64,000 nucleotides of DNA from Debaryomyces hansenii CBS767 (GCF_000006445.2 NC_006047.2:868001-932000), one strand, 5' to 3'. Numbered from the stretch's first letter, positions 42,639 through 52,222 are shown. Notes: generated by a model from the letters alone, not told the origin. Translations and numbers: made by a program.

Positions 42639-43295
42639 ACGATATGAAATGTACAATAGAATTTATTACAAGCAGAAACTCATGTAGAAATCCAGAAAAA
42701 TATTCTGGCAACAAAAGTAGTAAAACTATATAATCGTACTATGTTAAAATATCGGAATAATTCTCCGGTGCACAAATTAGGTATGTCTTCAGCAGCAATA
42801 ATTTGTGTTTGACATCGCTCGTTTTACGCTGAATACGAGTTTGAATGCAAAATTGAAGGCACTGCGACAATTTCAATATCTACTCGAGATTCTCAGAAAG
42901 TTACTATTTTGCGTCAAGGCAGGATATGCTGGATACTTGAACAATGTAAATACACACCCTCAACTATATAAAAAACCATGGACGATAATTCAATTATATG
43001 AATGTCGGAGCACCACCGAGAAATGGACCTTTCAACTACATAATAGAGAAATAATTTTCATATTCCAAACCAGTGTATATATTTCATTACAACAATTCTC
43101 ATTAGTTCAATTAGATGACAGTCAAATGTGATATATATACATAGTATGTTGTAATACCCGAGTACAGAGAGGATTAATATTAGAAATTCCGAATATGAAT
43201 ATCTGATTTTCGTTGCGCATCTGATCTTTGATATGTATTATTAATATTAAAAATTACTAAATATTCGTACTTCTTTTTTAGAGAAGGCCGGAACA
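42639..43295. promoter_or_regulatory. Intergenic region between array genes 2 and 3
   Basis: 657 bp holding the promoter of copy 3. Parts resemble the upstream region of copy 2: caattagatgacagtcaaatg near 43108 versus gttaaatgacaattaaacg near 39815, and agaaggcc just before both ATGs. So the tandem duplication included the promoter. A 108-codon frame here starts only with GTG and is not credible. Confidence 0.5.
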
Positions 43296-46025
43296 ATGTA
43301 TTTGAATAATTCAAACAATGTAACATCCAAGAAAAGAATACGGGTGGCTTGTGATACTTGCCGTCGTAAAAAGATTAAGTGTGATGGTCAGTATCCGTGT
43401 GGAAATTGTCAACAGTTAAATGGATCAGGATGCAATTATAAGGAAAAACAAGAGAAAATAGTGAAGCCTTCGAGTATTCCTAATCGTATATCTAATGCAA
43501 AGACGATAGAGATCCTTGATACAAGGCTATCTAAGCTTGAAAATGTTATACTAAATCTTGCAGAAAGACTCGAGCCAAGAGGCGACAGGAACCAAAATAA
43601 GAAACAGAACAGTAGATTGGTAAAAAGATTTGAGCCAAGAGGCGACAGGAACCAAAATAAGAAACAGAACAGTAGATTGGTAAAGGAAAATGGAAGACAA
43701 AGCAATGACGAAGAAAGCGATGATGGCGATTCAATTTCTATTGATTATGGTGACGAATATGAAGCGGAACAAGACGAAGAAGGAGAAGAAGCAGGATATG
43801 ATAAAGAAAGATTGAACGAGAAAGAAAGGAACCGGGAAAGCGAGCCTGAAGAGGATAGAGACAAGAGTAATAAAAAATGGAACTACACCCCCCAGCGATT
43901 AGAACAGTTTTTTGGTACTCATTCAATTCTTTGCCTTTTTTCAGATAAGAGCTTAGGTTGGATTGAAAGTGCTTTGGGACCGGAAGACTCGCGCTTAATC
44001 AATCCGATCCGGAATTTACCATTTGTATTTTATATGAAGACGAAATCATTCATACTGAAATGGGTTGATCCACCTTTAATAGATGCCGCAAAGAAGAAGA
44101 AACTATTGGAAGCTCCTTTGCCTAAAGATTATCGCTTAGTATTTGATTTATTGGATAATTATTATGATCCTTATGGTGCAACGAGTTTTATATGTGATAT
44201 CGATTGGGTAAGGAGTTTATTTGAGATATACTATGGAATCGATGGAAAGAAACGCAGAAAGTTCAAATGTTCGGAATTAATAATCATGAGTATGGTAATT
44301 TGTTTATGCATATTTAGTAAAATCGATGAAGACACTTCAGGCCTGAATATGTCGCCTGCTTCAAGCTGTTCGGCTAATACCCCAGTAAACATTCAGTCCA
44401 TGAACAATGACCAATTGACGGTGCTCCAGGAGGAGTTATTTGATAACTGTGTGTTTTATTATCATAGGATTCTGGTTATAAATGACGGTATAGAAACGAT
44501 TCAGGCGATCATTTTATTAGTCATTTATATCGAATCTAGTTACATCATATCTCATGTGAGTTATATGCTTATTTCTGTTGCGATCAGGTTTGCACAAGAA
44601 ATTGGATTACATCGAGAAGAATCATACGCTAATTTATCAGCTCAAGAATGCGAGACGAGAAAAATGATATGGTGGTGCTGCTACTGTTTTGACATGGAAA
44701 TTTGTTTTAGAAGTGGAAAACCTCCCCTTATAAATGGATTAGATATTAGCATTAATTTAGAAAAAGATTTTCTCTTTGCTAACGCTGTTGGCATAGAGAG
44801 TTCCAACCTTAGTAAGAATGAAAAGCTAAACTATTTAAACCATAAGAAAAGATCGAATGCGCAAATGCAATATTATTACTTGTTGTTGACAAGAATTAGA
44901 GCGAAAAGTTACAACAGTCTTTTCGTTGCGTCAGCCCAAACAGAATCATTTGAAAAATTACTGTTCACGTTGGAATCGTTAAATAGGGAGATATCAAAAC
45001 TCGGAGACTCAATGGGGTCACTAATGAGACCAAGATTTTACAATGACCCGGAATTTCATAATATATATCGACAATTCGAGGCCCCAAATTTGAAGGATAT
45101 TTTAATTTTGAACTTTATATATTTTTCACATTTGATGATTATAAACAGAATTCCATTTTTGATTGGAATACCAGATTGTGATGAAACTTTTGAAAAAGGT
45201 CTTTCATTTAGAAATAGATTTCTTGACAGTGCTAGAACAATCCTTGTCATAGCAAAGAATATGCCACGTGAAAATATCGGTATTTCGCTCTACAACTGGC
45301 TTGTCTTTTTTCCTTCTGCTGCATTCATGAGTTTGCTGGCAGCTTGTATTAACCATCCTACGGCCCCAGGGACGTATGATGATGTAAACTTATTAATAGA
45401 CAGTTCCATGAATTTTTTTTCAATTAAGAAGGCCTGGCCCGTGGAAGGATTTAGTAGATTCAAGGTATATCAATCTAAAGAAGCGTTGGTCCATTTAATT
45501 AGTAAAATATTATTAAAAATTGTGATAAGAGTGTTTGAGACTAAGACGGGTATACAGATTTTAGCGAACAATGAATTGTTGAGAGAGCATTTAGAGAGCA
45601 CAGAAAGACAATTCCCTGATATATTCAAAGAGAATAGAGATTTTAGTTCACAATTCGCTTCAGTATTGAAGGGATCCTCATTTGGGACTCAAGGCTTCAT
45701 TAAAATTGGTGGAAGTTCTCCGTTCACTTCGGTTAAGTCTTTTAATAGGAGTCCTAATTCTTCATCATCGCAAGAAGGTAATTCTTCCTTCGGTCACCAA
45801 AATAATCGTGGAATAGGACGTAATGGAAATCAAAGTTACGAATTCTCAAACAATGTGAGCCCTAATTTATCTAATCCCTTAAACTTGAATTCTAGTACAA
45901 ACGGTAATCTTATGAATGATGAACTGCTTCCAGATTACATTAACGATGATGGCCTTTCGTCAATTATAAATTTCCAGATGAACAGCCTACCTAATTTTTT
46001 CTTCGATAATAATTTGGGATTATAA
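43296..46025 (+). CDS. Zn2Cys6 transcription factor, array copy 3
   Basis: 909 aa. The zinc cluster has the same spacing as copy 2 (Cys19, 22, 29, 35, 38, 46; ACDTCRRKKIKCDGQYPC). The linker has SNAKTIEILDTRLSKLEN, then an in-frame 20-residue duplication (EPRGDRNQNKKQNSRLVK twice), an acidic stretch, and the fungal_trans-type domain nearly identical to copy 2 over the tract 43853-44785. The tail NDDGLSSIINFQMNSLPNFF then FDNNLGL matches copy 2. A TCA (Ser) at 45009-45011 aligns with CTG in copy 2 (41625) and copy 1 (38851). Function unknown; it ends convergent with STI1. Confidence 0.88.
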   Translation: MYLNNSNNVTSKKRIRVACDTCRRKKIKCDGQYPCGNCQQLNGSGCNYKEKQEKIVKPSSIPNRISNAKTIEILDTRLSKLENVILNLAERLEPRGDRNQNKKQNSRLVKRFEPRGDRNQNKKQNSRLVKENGRQSNDEESDDGDSISIDYGDEYEAEQDEEGEEAGYDKERLNEKERNRESEPEEDRDKSNKKWNYTPQRLEQFFGTHSILCLFSDKSLGWIESALGPEDSRLINPIRNLPFVFYMKTKSFILKWVDPPLIDAAKKKKLLEAPLPKDYRLVFDLLDNYYDPYGATSFICDIDWVRSLFEIYYGIDGKKRRKFKCSELIIMSMVICLCIFSKIDEDTSGLNMSPASSCSANTPVNIQSMNNDQLTVLQEELFDNCVFYYHRILVINDGIETIQAIILLVIYIESSYIISHVSYMLISVAIRFAQEIGLHREESYANLSAQECETRKMIWWCCYCFDMEICFRSGKPPLINGLDISINLEKDFLFANAVGIESSNLSKNEKLNYLNHKKRSNAQMQYYYLLLTRIRAKSYNSLFVASAQTESFEKLLFTLESLNREISKLGDSMGSLMRPRFYNDPEFHNIYRQFEAPNLKDILILNFIYFSHLMIINRIPFLIGIPDCDETFEKGLSFRNRFLDSARTILVIAKNMPRENIGISLYNWLVFFPSAAFMSLLAACINHPTAPGTYDDVNLLIDSSMNFFSIKKAWPVEGFSRFKVYQSKEALVHLISKILLKIVIRVFETKTGIQILANNELLREHLESTERQFPDIFKENRDFSSQFASVLKGSSFGTQGFIKIGGSSPFTSVKSFNRSPNSSSSQEGNSSFGHQNNRGIGRNGNQSYEFSNNVSPNLSNPLNLNSSTNGNLMNDELLPDYINDDGLSSIINFQMNSLPNFFFDNNLGL
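43572..43684 (+). repeat. 60-bp in-frame tandem duplication
   Basis: 43572-43624 is identical to 43632-43684 (53 bp, period 60). It duplicates an Arg/Lys/Asn/Gln-rich segment in the linker of array gene 3. Copy 2 has no counterpart. Confidence 0.95.
43853..44785 (+). repeat. Gene-conversion tract, copy in array gene 3
   Basis: Partner of 40478-41410; gap-free, about 96% identical. Confidence 0.85.
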
Positions 46026-46237
46026 TGCGTGAGATGAAATGTGCAATTAATTATGTATAATAGCATTAATGATTAAAAGCTGTCGAATATATGTATAAAA
46101 TTGGACATTTAAATAAAGCTGAAGTATACTAGCGAAATATATTATCATTGAGATTAAATTCAATGGTTTACTGAATGCTCAATACCTACATAATAAACAT
46201 GAACAAGTGTAATATTAAAACAACATTAATTATTTAA

Positions 46238-47953
46238 TTATCTGGTACGAATTACACCAGCAGCTATTAACATATTAATCTTCTTACTAACCTCTGGATT
46301 TCTCATGTGGTCTTGTAAAGCAGCAGGGTTTTCTCTTGCTTGCCCTAAAATACCTTGCATAACAGGGTCTTGTAAAATACCAACAATTTCAGGATCCCTT
46401 GAAACTCTTTCCATAGTTTGTTCCGGTGTTTCGCCTTCGAGGGCTTGGAATCTTTGTGACAGAGCCTTGTTAAATAATTGGTCAATTTCAGAAACATTCT
46501 TACCTTCACCAACTTCTAAATCCTTTTCTCTAGCAATATTTAAGGTCTCCATAACTTGAGAATATTCTCTCATAGCCAATTGGGCATTAGCCTTTCTAAT
46601 ATAAGCTCTGATAAACGATGGATCCTTTTCAATAGCTTTGTTACAATCTTGAACAGCATCAGGGAACGACATTAATTTAGCTAATGCTGCAGCTCTGTTA
46701 GAATAACCTCTTGCATCTTCAGGAGCTCTCTTAACCATTTCAGTATAAGCTTTCACCGCGTTAGGCCAATCACCTTTAGTAAAGTATTCCTTACCTTGTA
46801 ATCTAGCTTCTTCAGCTTTTTCTGGATCAACATAGCTTAATGCTTCTTGAATCTTTATATCTCTTTGAGTAGCTCTTAATTTATTCAAAATATCAGGGGT
46901 TCTATGTTCAGTCAAAGATTTATCAAAGTACTTAACAGCAGACTGTAAATCGTTCTTTTTCAAGTAGGTATTTCCTAATCTTGCAAAAGACTTAGCAATA
47001 AGCTTATAATCAGCTCTTACCTCCCTACCTTGTTCAATAGCAGTTTCGCAAGTTTTAATGGCAGTATCATAATCACCCTTTTCATATTCTGCAGCAGCAC
47101 GATTGTTCAAGTAAGTAATGTCATTATGCGATTCCCAAGCCTTATTGTATTGTTCAATTGCTTCATCGAATTTTTTCAGTTTGTACAACTTATTACCTTC
47201 CGCTTTTGCAGCATCAGCATCGGCCTTAGACGAAGATGATACATCTTCCATTTCAACATCCTTTGGTTCTGGAGCAGACTCTTTCTTTGGTTCAGACTTT
47301 GGCTCTTGTTTTGTTTCAGACTTTGGGGCCGATTGAGAAGGCTGTTGTTGTTGTGGTGGTTCAGGAGCATCCATGTCAATACCCATCAAGGTGGCCATAA
47401 TGGTCATCAATCTTGGGTCACTCAAAAACTGGGTTGCGTTCGCTTGTGGATTCGTTTGCATGTTAACAACCTTTTGAACTAATTCTGGGTCCTTCATCAA
47501 TTCACTAGTCTTTGGGTTATTCTTCAAGTTCGTAATCAAGTTAGGATCAGAGAACATAGCTCCTAAGCCCATATCAGGCTGGGAGTTTCTAGATCTCTCA
47601 CTATCTTCGACACTCTTTAATCCATCCTTGGCCATGGCATTGTTCGAGTCTAATTCTAATGCCTTCTTATACGAAGTTTTAGCTTCATCTAAGTTACCTA
47701 ATCCGTGTTGGGCAGAGGCGACACGATTATATCCCTTAGCCCATGAATCGTTAACCTTGACACATTCTTCAGCATCTTCTAAAGCCTTTTTGAAATTCTT
47801 CAACGATGCATACGATGCTGACCTATTGGAATACAAAACATGATTTGGTGTTGGTGATGCCTCAATGGCTTTTGTAAAATACTCAATAGCTTTGGTGAAA
47901 TCCTTAGCTGCGAAGTATTGGTTACCTTGGGCTTTAAATTCTTCTGCTGACAT
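46238..47953 (-). CDS. STI1: Hsp90/Hsp70 co-chaperone Sti1 (Hop)
   Basis: Adaptor passing clients from Hsp70 to Hsp90. The 571-aa protein starts at MSAEEFKAQGNQYFAAKDFT; the frame upstream has only a TTG. Domains in order: TPR1 (about 2-105), DP1 (about 120-185, including the GLGAMFSDPNLITNLKNNP type repeat), a Pro/Glu/Lys linker, TPR2A (about 250-360), TPR2B (about 385-490) and DP2 at the C-terminus (MQGILGQARENPAALQDHMR). S. cerevisiae Sti1 is 589 aa. A perfect heat-shock element lies 85 bp upstream of the start, fitting Hsf1 control. Confidence 0.95.
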   Translation of the reverse strand: MSAEEFKAQGNQYFAAKDFTKAIEYFTKAIEASPTPNHVLYSNRSASYASLKNFKKALEDAEECVKVNDSWAKGYNRVASAQHGLGNLDEAKTSYKKALELDSNNAMAKDGLKSVEDSERSRNSQPDMGLGAMFSDPNLITNLKNNPKTSELMKDPELVQKVVNMQTNPQANATQFLSDPRLMTIMATLMGIDMDAPEPPQQQQPSQSAPKSETKQEPKSEPKKESAPEPKDVEMEDVSSSSKADADAAKAEGNKLYKLKKFDEAIEQYNKAWESHNDITYLNNRAAAEYEKGDYDTAIKTCETAIEQGREVRADYKLIAKSFARLGNTYLKKNDLQSAVKYFDKSLTEHRTPDILNKLRATQRDIKIQEALSYVDPEKAEEARLQGKEYFTKGDWPNAVKAYTEMVKRAPEDARGYSNRAAALAKLMSFPDAVQDCNKAIEKDPSFIRAYIRKANAQLAMREYSQVMETLNIAREKDLEVGEGKNVSEIDQLFNKALSQRFQALEGETPEQTMERVSRDPEIVGILQDPVMQGILGQARENPAALQDHMRNPEVSKKINMLIAAGVIRTR

Positions 47954-48037
47954 TTCGTTAATTGTAGTTGTATTGGTTCTACAATTTCTTTTCAAGTAGA
48001 TATTCTTTTTTATATATTGTGGTGATAAAATATTAGA

Positions 48038-48050
48038 TTCTAGAAAATTC
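48038..48050. promoter_or_regulatory. Heat-shock element upstream of STI1
   Basis: TTCtaGAAaaTTC: three perfect alternating nTTCn/nGAAn units, 85-97 bp before the STI1 ATG. This is the minimal Hsf1 trimer site. Confidence 0.75.
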
Positions 48051-48229
48051 CACAAATTACACAGGGCTCGGTGAGAATAATTTATCGATTATTAAATGCA
48101 AAATGAAGACAAAATTATAAGAATAGATATAGATTGATGCAAGGTAATTTACTAGAGAATACTGAACGTATACCCGAGTAAATATAGTGTAAAATTAGGA
48201 CATTTTGATATGTAGAGGTTATACTAGGT

Positions 48230-49156
48230 TTATCGCAATACCGAACACTCGTTAACAACCTGTTCTACCAACTCCAAAGGATACGCAGGACCATACCCAT
48301 GACATCTTTCATTTCCCTTTAGACGACCCATTATCTCTAATATGTCCAAGTTTTCATACTTCTCACTTTCTTGTGATTTCAACTGCAAGTAATCCCAAAC
48401 TGCACCGACGGCCAATAACTTTCTACCTGGCACTTCGGGATTCTCATACACTTTGTTTATGGTATAGTTATTGACCTCGTGGTTTCCTGCCAATCCATAT
48501 ATGAAATCCCTTTGATTTTTGGGGAATACAACGTTCATAGTATCGTCGGATTTGTTGACAAGGTTTTGCTCGGAGGAAGATTTGTTCTTCAAATACTCGT
48601 TTTCTGTCAGTATTGAAATATTCTGTTGTTTAGCTAAATTCAATTGACTTAATAGACGTCGTTTCTCTTCTTCAGACTCCGCTAATTTGCATTCTAGTTC
48701 CTTTAGCTTGGTTTCTTTCCGTTCACGGAAAGCTCTTTGTGCTGCCCTATTTTGGGCCTTTCTTTTCATTTGAAGCTCTTCCTCATTTAGTTCCGAATCA
48801 TCCTTGGCAATTAACATCGCATCTTGTTCGTTCAAAAACTGCTTTTTTGATTTTGGTTTCTTCTTATCTTCTGAAACAGATACTGGCGAGAATATTCCGT
48901 TAGCCTTAGAATTTAGATGTGAGTTAACGATACCACTTGGAGACGAGCTTGTGCTTATCGACTCATTATTAGCATATTTATATGGCCGATCGTCCAACAT
49001 ATCCTCGTTTGAAGAAGGGTATTGTGCATTATTAAAAATATCAACATTCTGCTGATTCAATTCTAGTCTCATCCCCTCTCCCAAATAGTTATTATTGTTT
49101 AGCTCCTGATCCCAATAAGAAGCATCCATTAGTGGTGACGCCTTATTATATTCCAT
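48230..49156 (-). CDS. YAP3: Yap-family bZIP transcription factor (Yap3/Fcr3-like)
   Basis: Fungal AP-1-like regulator of 308 aa. The bZIP is at about residues 127-190, with the Yap-type basic region RKAQNRAAQRAFRERKETKL followed by heptad leucines. The conserved C-terminal block (PGRKLLAVGAVWDYLQL near residue 243, then ERCHGYGPAYPLELVEQVV) matches the end of S. cerevisiae Yap3 (WEYL, CCHTHGPAYP). C. albicans calls the orthologue FCR3. It lacks the Cys-rich domains of Yap1, so it is not a direct Yap1-type redox sensor. Confidence 0.82.
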   Translation of the reverse strand: MEYNKASPLMDASYWDQELNNNNYLGEGMRLELNQQNVDIFNNAQYPSSNEDMLDDRPYKYANNESISTSSSPSGIVNSHLNSKANGIFSPVSVSEDKKKPKSKKQFLNEQDAMLIAKDDSELNEEELQMKRKAQNRAAQRAFRERKETKLKELECKLAESEEEKRRLLSQLNLAKQQNISILTENEYLKNKSSSEQNLVNKSDDTMNVVFPKNQRDFIYGLAGNHEVNNYTINKVYENPEVPGRKLLAVGAVWDYLQLKSQESEKYENLDILEIMGRLKGNERCHGYGPAYPLELVEQVVNECSVLR

Positions 49157-50181
49157 TTCTGTCTTGTTATTGTATTATATTTATCTAAACCAGACGATTT
49201 ATTAACTGAATAATACTTTTCTAGAAAATCAATGGACACATGATCGAGTCAACATGTGATGCTCGTCTATTACTATCAATTTCTGATAACGGTGAAGTTG
49301 CATAATATCAGGCCAATTGGGCCTGGAAAGAGGCCAGTTATACTCTGATGCACTTAATCAATTCAGTTGGACACATATTGAATTGAGTTAAATTAATTTG
49401 GATAAGATATAGGCGAAGTTATGTTAGCTGCAAATTACATAGAACCAGAATTTGAGTAGTATACGCATCTTAAGACCTTCCTTCAGCAGGTATTATCTTC
49501 CTTTTTTTTATAAAGAGTAAGTAGTTTCTATGTCTTTGATTCCTTTATATGGAGCCGTAGTAATCTGAATAGATCTTGAAGGACCGAGAGTTTAAGTAAT
49601 ATACCACTATAAAATATTCCAAAAAGTTGCGAGCACGACTTGGTCCGCTTACTTGTTTAATTTCCCAAGAATGAATGCTTTTGTCTGTTTAATCTACGGC
49701 AAGCCTGTAGTGTATATCTGTTCCTCTAACTGTCAGTGAATCCTGGACAGTGATGAAACCAAATCATTGCCCTCATCCAGATATGGGATTATATATACCT
49801 ATGTCGACCACCGTATATCCATGATCGAACAATGCATGAACCCTATATACCCATTAACACCACAAATGTTGGCTATTTTTTTTAAGAACATGCCCTAAAA
49901 TATGTTATCATACTTTATTAGTTACCTTTATTGAGGTTTTATATACTTATATACTCCAGTTCAGACAAACATTCTGTAAGGGAACTGGGTCTAAATTAGA
50001 TAATTCTTATAACTTACTACGTATATTCTACTAATTTAACTTTGCCTTAAGTTATAGATTGACAACCAACCAATTACTCTCTATTTAGGTCCTAACCCCT
50101 TTGATCTCACGTATACCTTGCAATATGTATACTTTAAAACATATACATATATAAGCATGTTCCCTTACACATTCTAATAAT
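49157..50181. other. Intergenic region between YAP3 and tRNA-Phe
   Basis: About 1 kb, AT-rich, which should hold the YAP3 promoter. Near 49310-49335 ggccaattgggcctggaaagaggccag contains ggcc repeats (imperfect palindrome). No coding frame, LTR or second tRNA recognised. Confidence 0.5.
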
Positions 50182-50272
50182 GCGGATTTAGCTCAGTTGG
50201 GAGAGCGTCAGACTGAAGTCAACTTCGGTCCAGTTAATCTGAAGGTCCTGTGTTCGATCCACAGAATTCGCA
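50182..50272 (+). tRNA. tRNA-Phe (GAA) with an 18-nt intron
   Basis: GCGGATTTAGCTCAGTTGGG opens a complete cloverleaf, closed by CAGAATTCGCA. The anticodon GAA is at 50215-50217 in loop CTGAAGA, with stem TCAGA/TCTGA. The intron is about 50219-50236, right after position 37, and contains cttcgg, able to pair with the anticodon as in yeast pre-tRNA-Phe. A box (TAGCTCAGTTGG) and B box (GGTTCGATCC-type, tGTTCGATCC) are present. The mature length is 73 nt before CCA addition. Confidence 0.97.
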
Positions 50273-50281
50273 TTTTTTTTT
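50273..50281 (+). terminator. RNA polymerase III T-run terminator
   Basis: Nine T residues immediately after the tRNA-Phe discriminator base. Confidence 0.9.
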
Positions 50282-50378
50282 CATTCTCTATTAATGGAAT
50301 TATAGTGGTTATGGAAAAATCCATCATGATAACCATTATAGCTGGAAAATAGAGGACTTTGCAAATATTTTTTGGTTG

Positions 50379-51374
50379 ATGAGTGTTCTTTTAGAAACAA
50401 CAGAAGGTAATATAGTCATTGACTTGTTTATTGACCAACAACCGTTAGCATGCTATAATTTCCTTAAACTATGCAAGTTGAACTATTATTTCTTTACACC
50501 ATTTTATAATTTGCACAAGGACTTAATAGTGAGCAGCGGAGACCCAGATTATCCAGAGAACACAGATGGGGATGCAATTAACAGTTTCGGGGATGTAAAT
50601 GTTAATAATACGACAGTGAAGCAGAATAAGTATTTACCTGTACCAAACTCACAGCACGAATATGTTGATAATAGTATTGGACTAGTGTCGTTCGTTACCA
50701 AAAAGGATACAAATGGAAAAGATCTAGTCATTGGTTCACAGTTTACAATCAGTCTTACAGAAAATACAGAAAATTTGAAGTCATTCAGCCAGGTATATTT
50801 TGGTAAAGTGGTAGAGGGATTTCAGGTATTGGAGAAGATCAATTTGTCGGTAGTTGAGAACTTAGAAACAAGGAGATTATTGAAGGATATACGGATTACT
50901 CATACCCACAATATTTATGACCCCTTTCCAGATCCTAACTTCATGCATAAGAAAAAATCGACGGAGATGCCCTCTGATATACAGATTGCAAATATGAGGA
51001 TTCCTGATTTGGTTTCTGAAGAACTGTTAGAAGATAGTTCGACATATCTGGCGTTAGCATTGGAGCTAATGGACGATTTGCCACATTATCAAATTAAACC
51101 TTCGCCAAGAACATTATTTGTTGCAAAACTAAATCCTATAACTACATCGGAATCATTAAATATCATATTTAACAGGTTTGGCAAAGTGATTAATTGCAAT
51201 GTGGTTGCGGATCATAAAACAAACAAAAGTTTATGTTATGGGTTTGTCGAATTCGAAGACAAACAGCAGGCAGATCAAGCTTATAGTAAATTGAAGGATG
51301 GTTGCATTATTGATGGCAGAAACGTGGTGATAGACTTCTCGCAATCGGTGAAGAATATGAAACTACAGAGATAA
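50379..51374 (+). CDS. CYP6: Cyclophilin-RRM protein (PPIL4/Cyp6 type) with degenerate active site
   Basis: A 331-aa protein starting at MSVLLETTEGNIVIDLF; the codon before is TTG. A cyclophilin domain spans about residues 1-170 and an RRM about 240-320 (RTLFVAKLNPITTSESLNII and YGFVEFEDKQQADQAY). This is the architecture of nuclear PPIL4/Rct1 proteins that act with RNA polymerase II and splicing. The catalytic strand reads FYNLHKDLIVSSGD where active cyclophilins have FHRxIxxFMxQGGD. The catalytic Arg is Asn and the FM and Q residues are replaced, so isomerase activity is unlikely. It is convergent with GIS2. Confidence 0.88.
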   Translation: MSVLLETTEGNIVIDLFIDQQPLACYNFLKLCKLNYYFFTPFYNLHKDLIVSSGDPDYPENTDGDAINSFGDVNVNNTTVKQNKYLPVPNSQHEYVDNSIGLVSFVTKKDTNGKDLVIGSQFTISLTENTENLKSFSQVYFGKVVEGFQVLEKINLSVVENLETRRLLKDIRITHTHNIYDPFPDPNFMHKKKSTEMPSDIQIANMRIPDLVSEELLEDSSTYLALALELMDDLPHYQIKPSPRTLFVAKLNPITTSESLNIIFNRFGKVINCNVVADHKTNKSLCYGFVEFEDKQQADQAYSKLKDGCIIDGRNVVIDFSQSVKNMKLQR

Positions 51375-51569
51375 CTAAAAATACTAATAATAATGATTCT
51401 TTTATAAATCCTAAATACTAACCATAAAATAAGTGAATATCCGAAGATAACAAATTTAAAGAAGAAATAAATCATGAAATTGATCATTAAAAATTGTGTC
51501 AGAGTTGCTCCAACTAACCAACAAATTCATCTTCATCCCTCTTCTCACTAAGACTTAGACTTAATCTGT

Positions 51570-52088
51570 TTATTCATCACATTCCTTAGAAATGTGACCA
51601 GATTTACCACAGTTGTAACAAGTCTTGGAGGTGAATTCACCACCCGATGCGGAGTTACAGTCCTTGGAAATGTGACCAGTCTTACCACATGCATAACACT
51701 TAACAACACCAGCTTGACAGTCTCTGGCATAATGGTTTGGTCCACCACACTTGTAACAAGTAGTGGCTGGCTTTTGTAATTTACTGCTTGCAGGCTTTTT
51801 AGCCGATTCATTGCCCGCCTCGGTACAGTTCTTAGAAATGTGTCCAAATTGTCCACAGTTGTAACACTTAGCACCTTGGGATTGTGTTGGACAGTCACTT
51901 TGAACGTGTCCTAAATCACCACATGAGTAACATTGCTTTTGAGTAGCTTGTTTTGGAGCTGGGCAGTCATTAGATTCATGTCCCGGTTGGCGACAGTTAT
52001 AACATAACCTTTGTTCTTGTTGACAATTATCAGCTAAATGTCCAGCTTCACCACACTTGTAACAACTTCTTGGGAAAACAGCAGCCAT
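51570..52088 (-). CDS. GIS2: CCHC zinc-knuckle protein Gis2 (CNBP homologue)
   Basis: Nucleic-acid-binding translational regulator found with mRNA and in stress granules. The 172-aa protein is seven CX2CX4HX4C knuckles end to end (CYKCGEAGHLADNC, CYNCRQPGHESNDC, CYSCGDLGHVQSDC, CYNCGQFGHISKNC, CYKCGGPNHYARDC, CYACGKTGHISKDC, CYNCGKSGHISKEC). A Lys/Ala/Ser linker separates knuckles four and five. S. cerevisiae Gis2 (153 aa) also has seven. It is followed upstream by FOL1, as in S. cerevisiae. Confidence 0.97.
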   Translation of the reverse strand: MAAVFPRSCYKCGEAGHLADNCQQEQRLCYNCRQPGHESNDCPAPKQATQKQCYSCGDLGHVQSDCPTQSQGAKCYNCGQFGHISKNCTEAGNESAKKPASSKLQKPATTCYKCGGPNHYARDCQAGVVKCYACGKTGHISKDCNSASGGEFTSKTCYNCGKSGHISKECDE

Positions 52089-52222
52089 CTTTCTTTTCCT
52101 ACGTATCTACTTTTTAGATTATTATCTAGTATATTAAGTACTTAATTAATCGATATAATTAACCGATTTGTGCTACTCGACCGAAAATTTTTTGTCTGAA
52201 AAAATCCAGCGTTACCCGCAAG

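Noticed and set aside
42805..43131. 108-codon frame between zinc-cluster genes 2 and 3
   Set aside because: Starts with GTG, has no recognisable domain, and overlaps a promoter that resembles that of gene 2.
51548..51898. 116-codon frame overlapping GIS2
   Set aside because: Periodic frame created by the repeated zinc-knuckle codons in another phase; not a gene.
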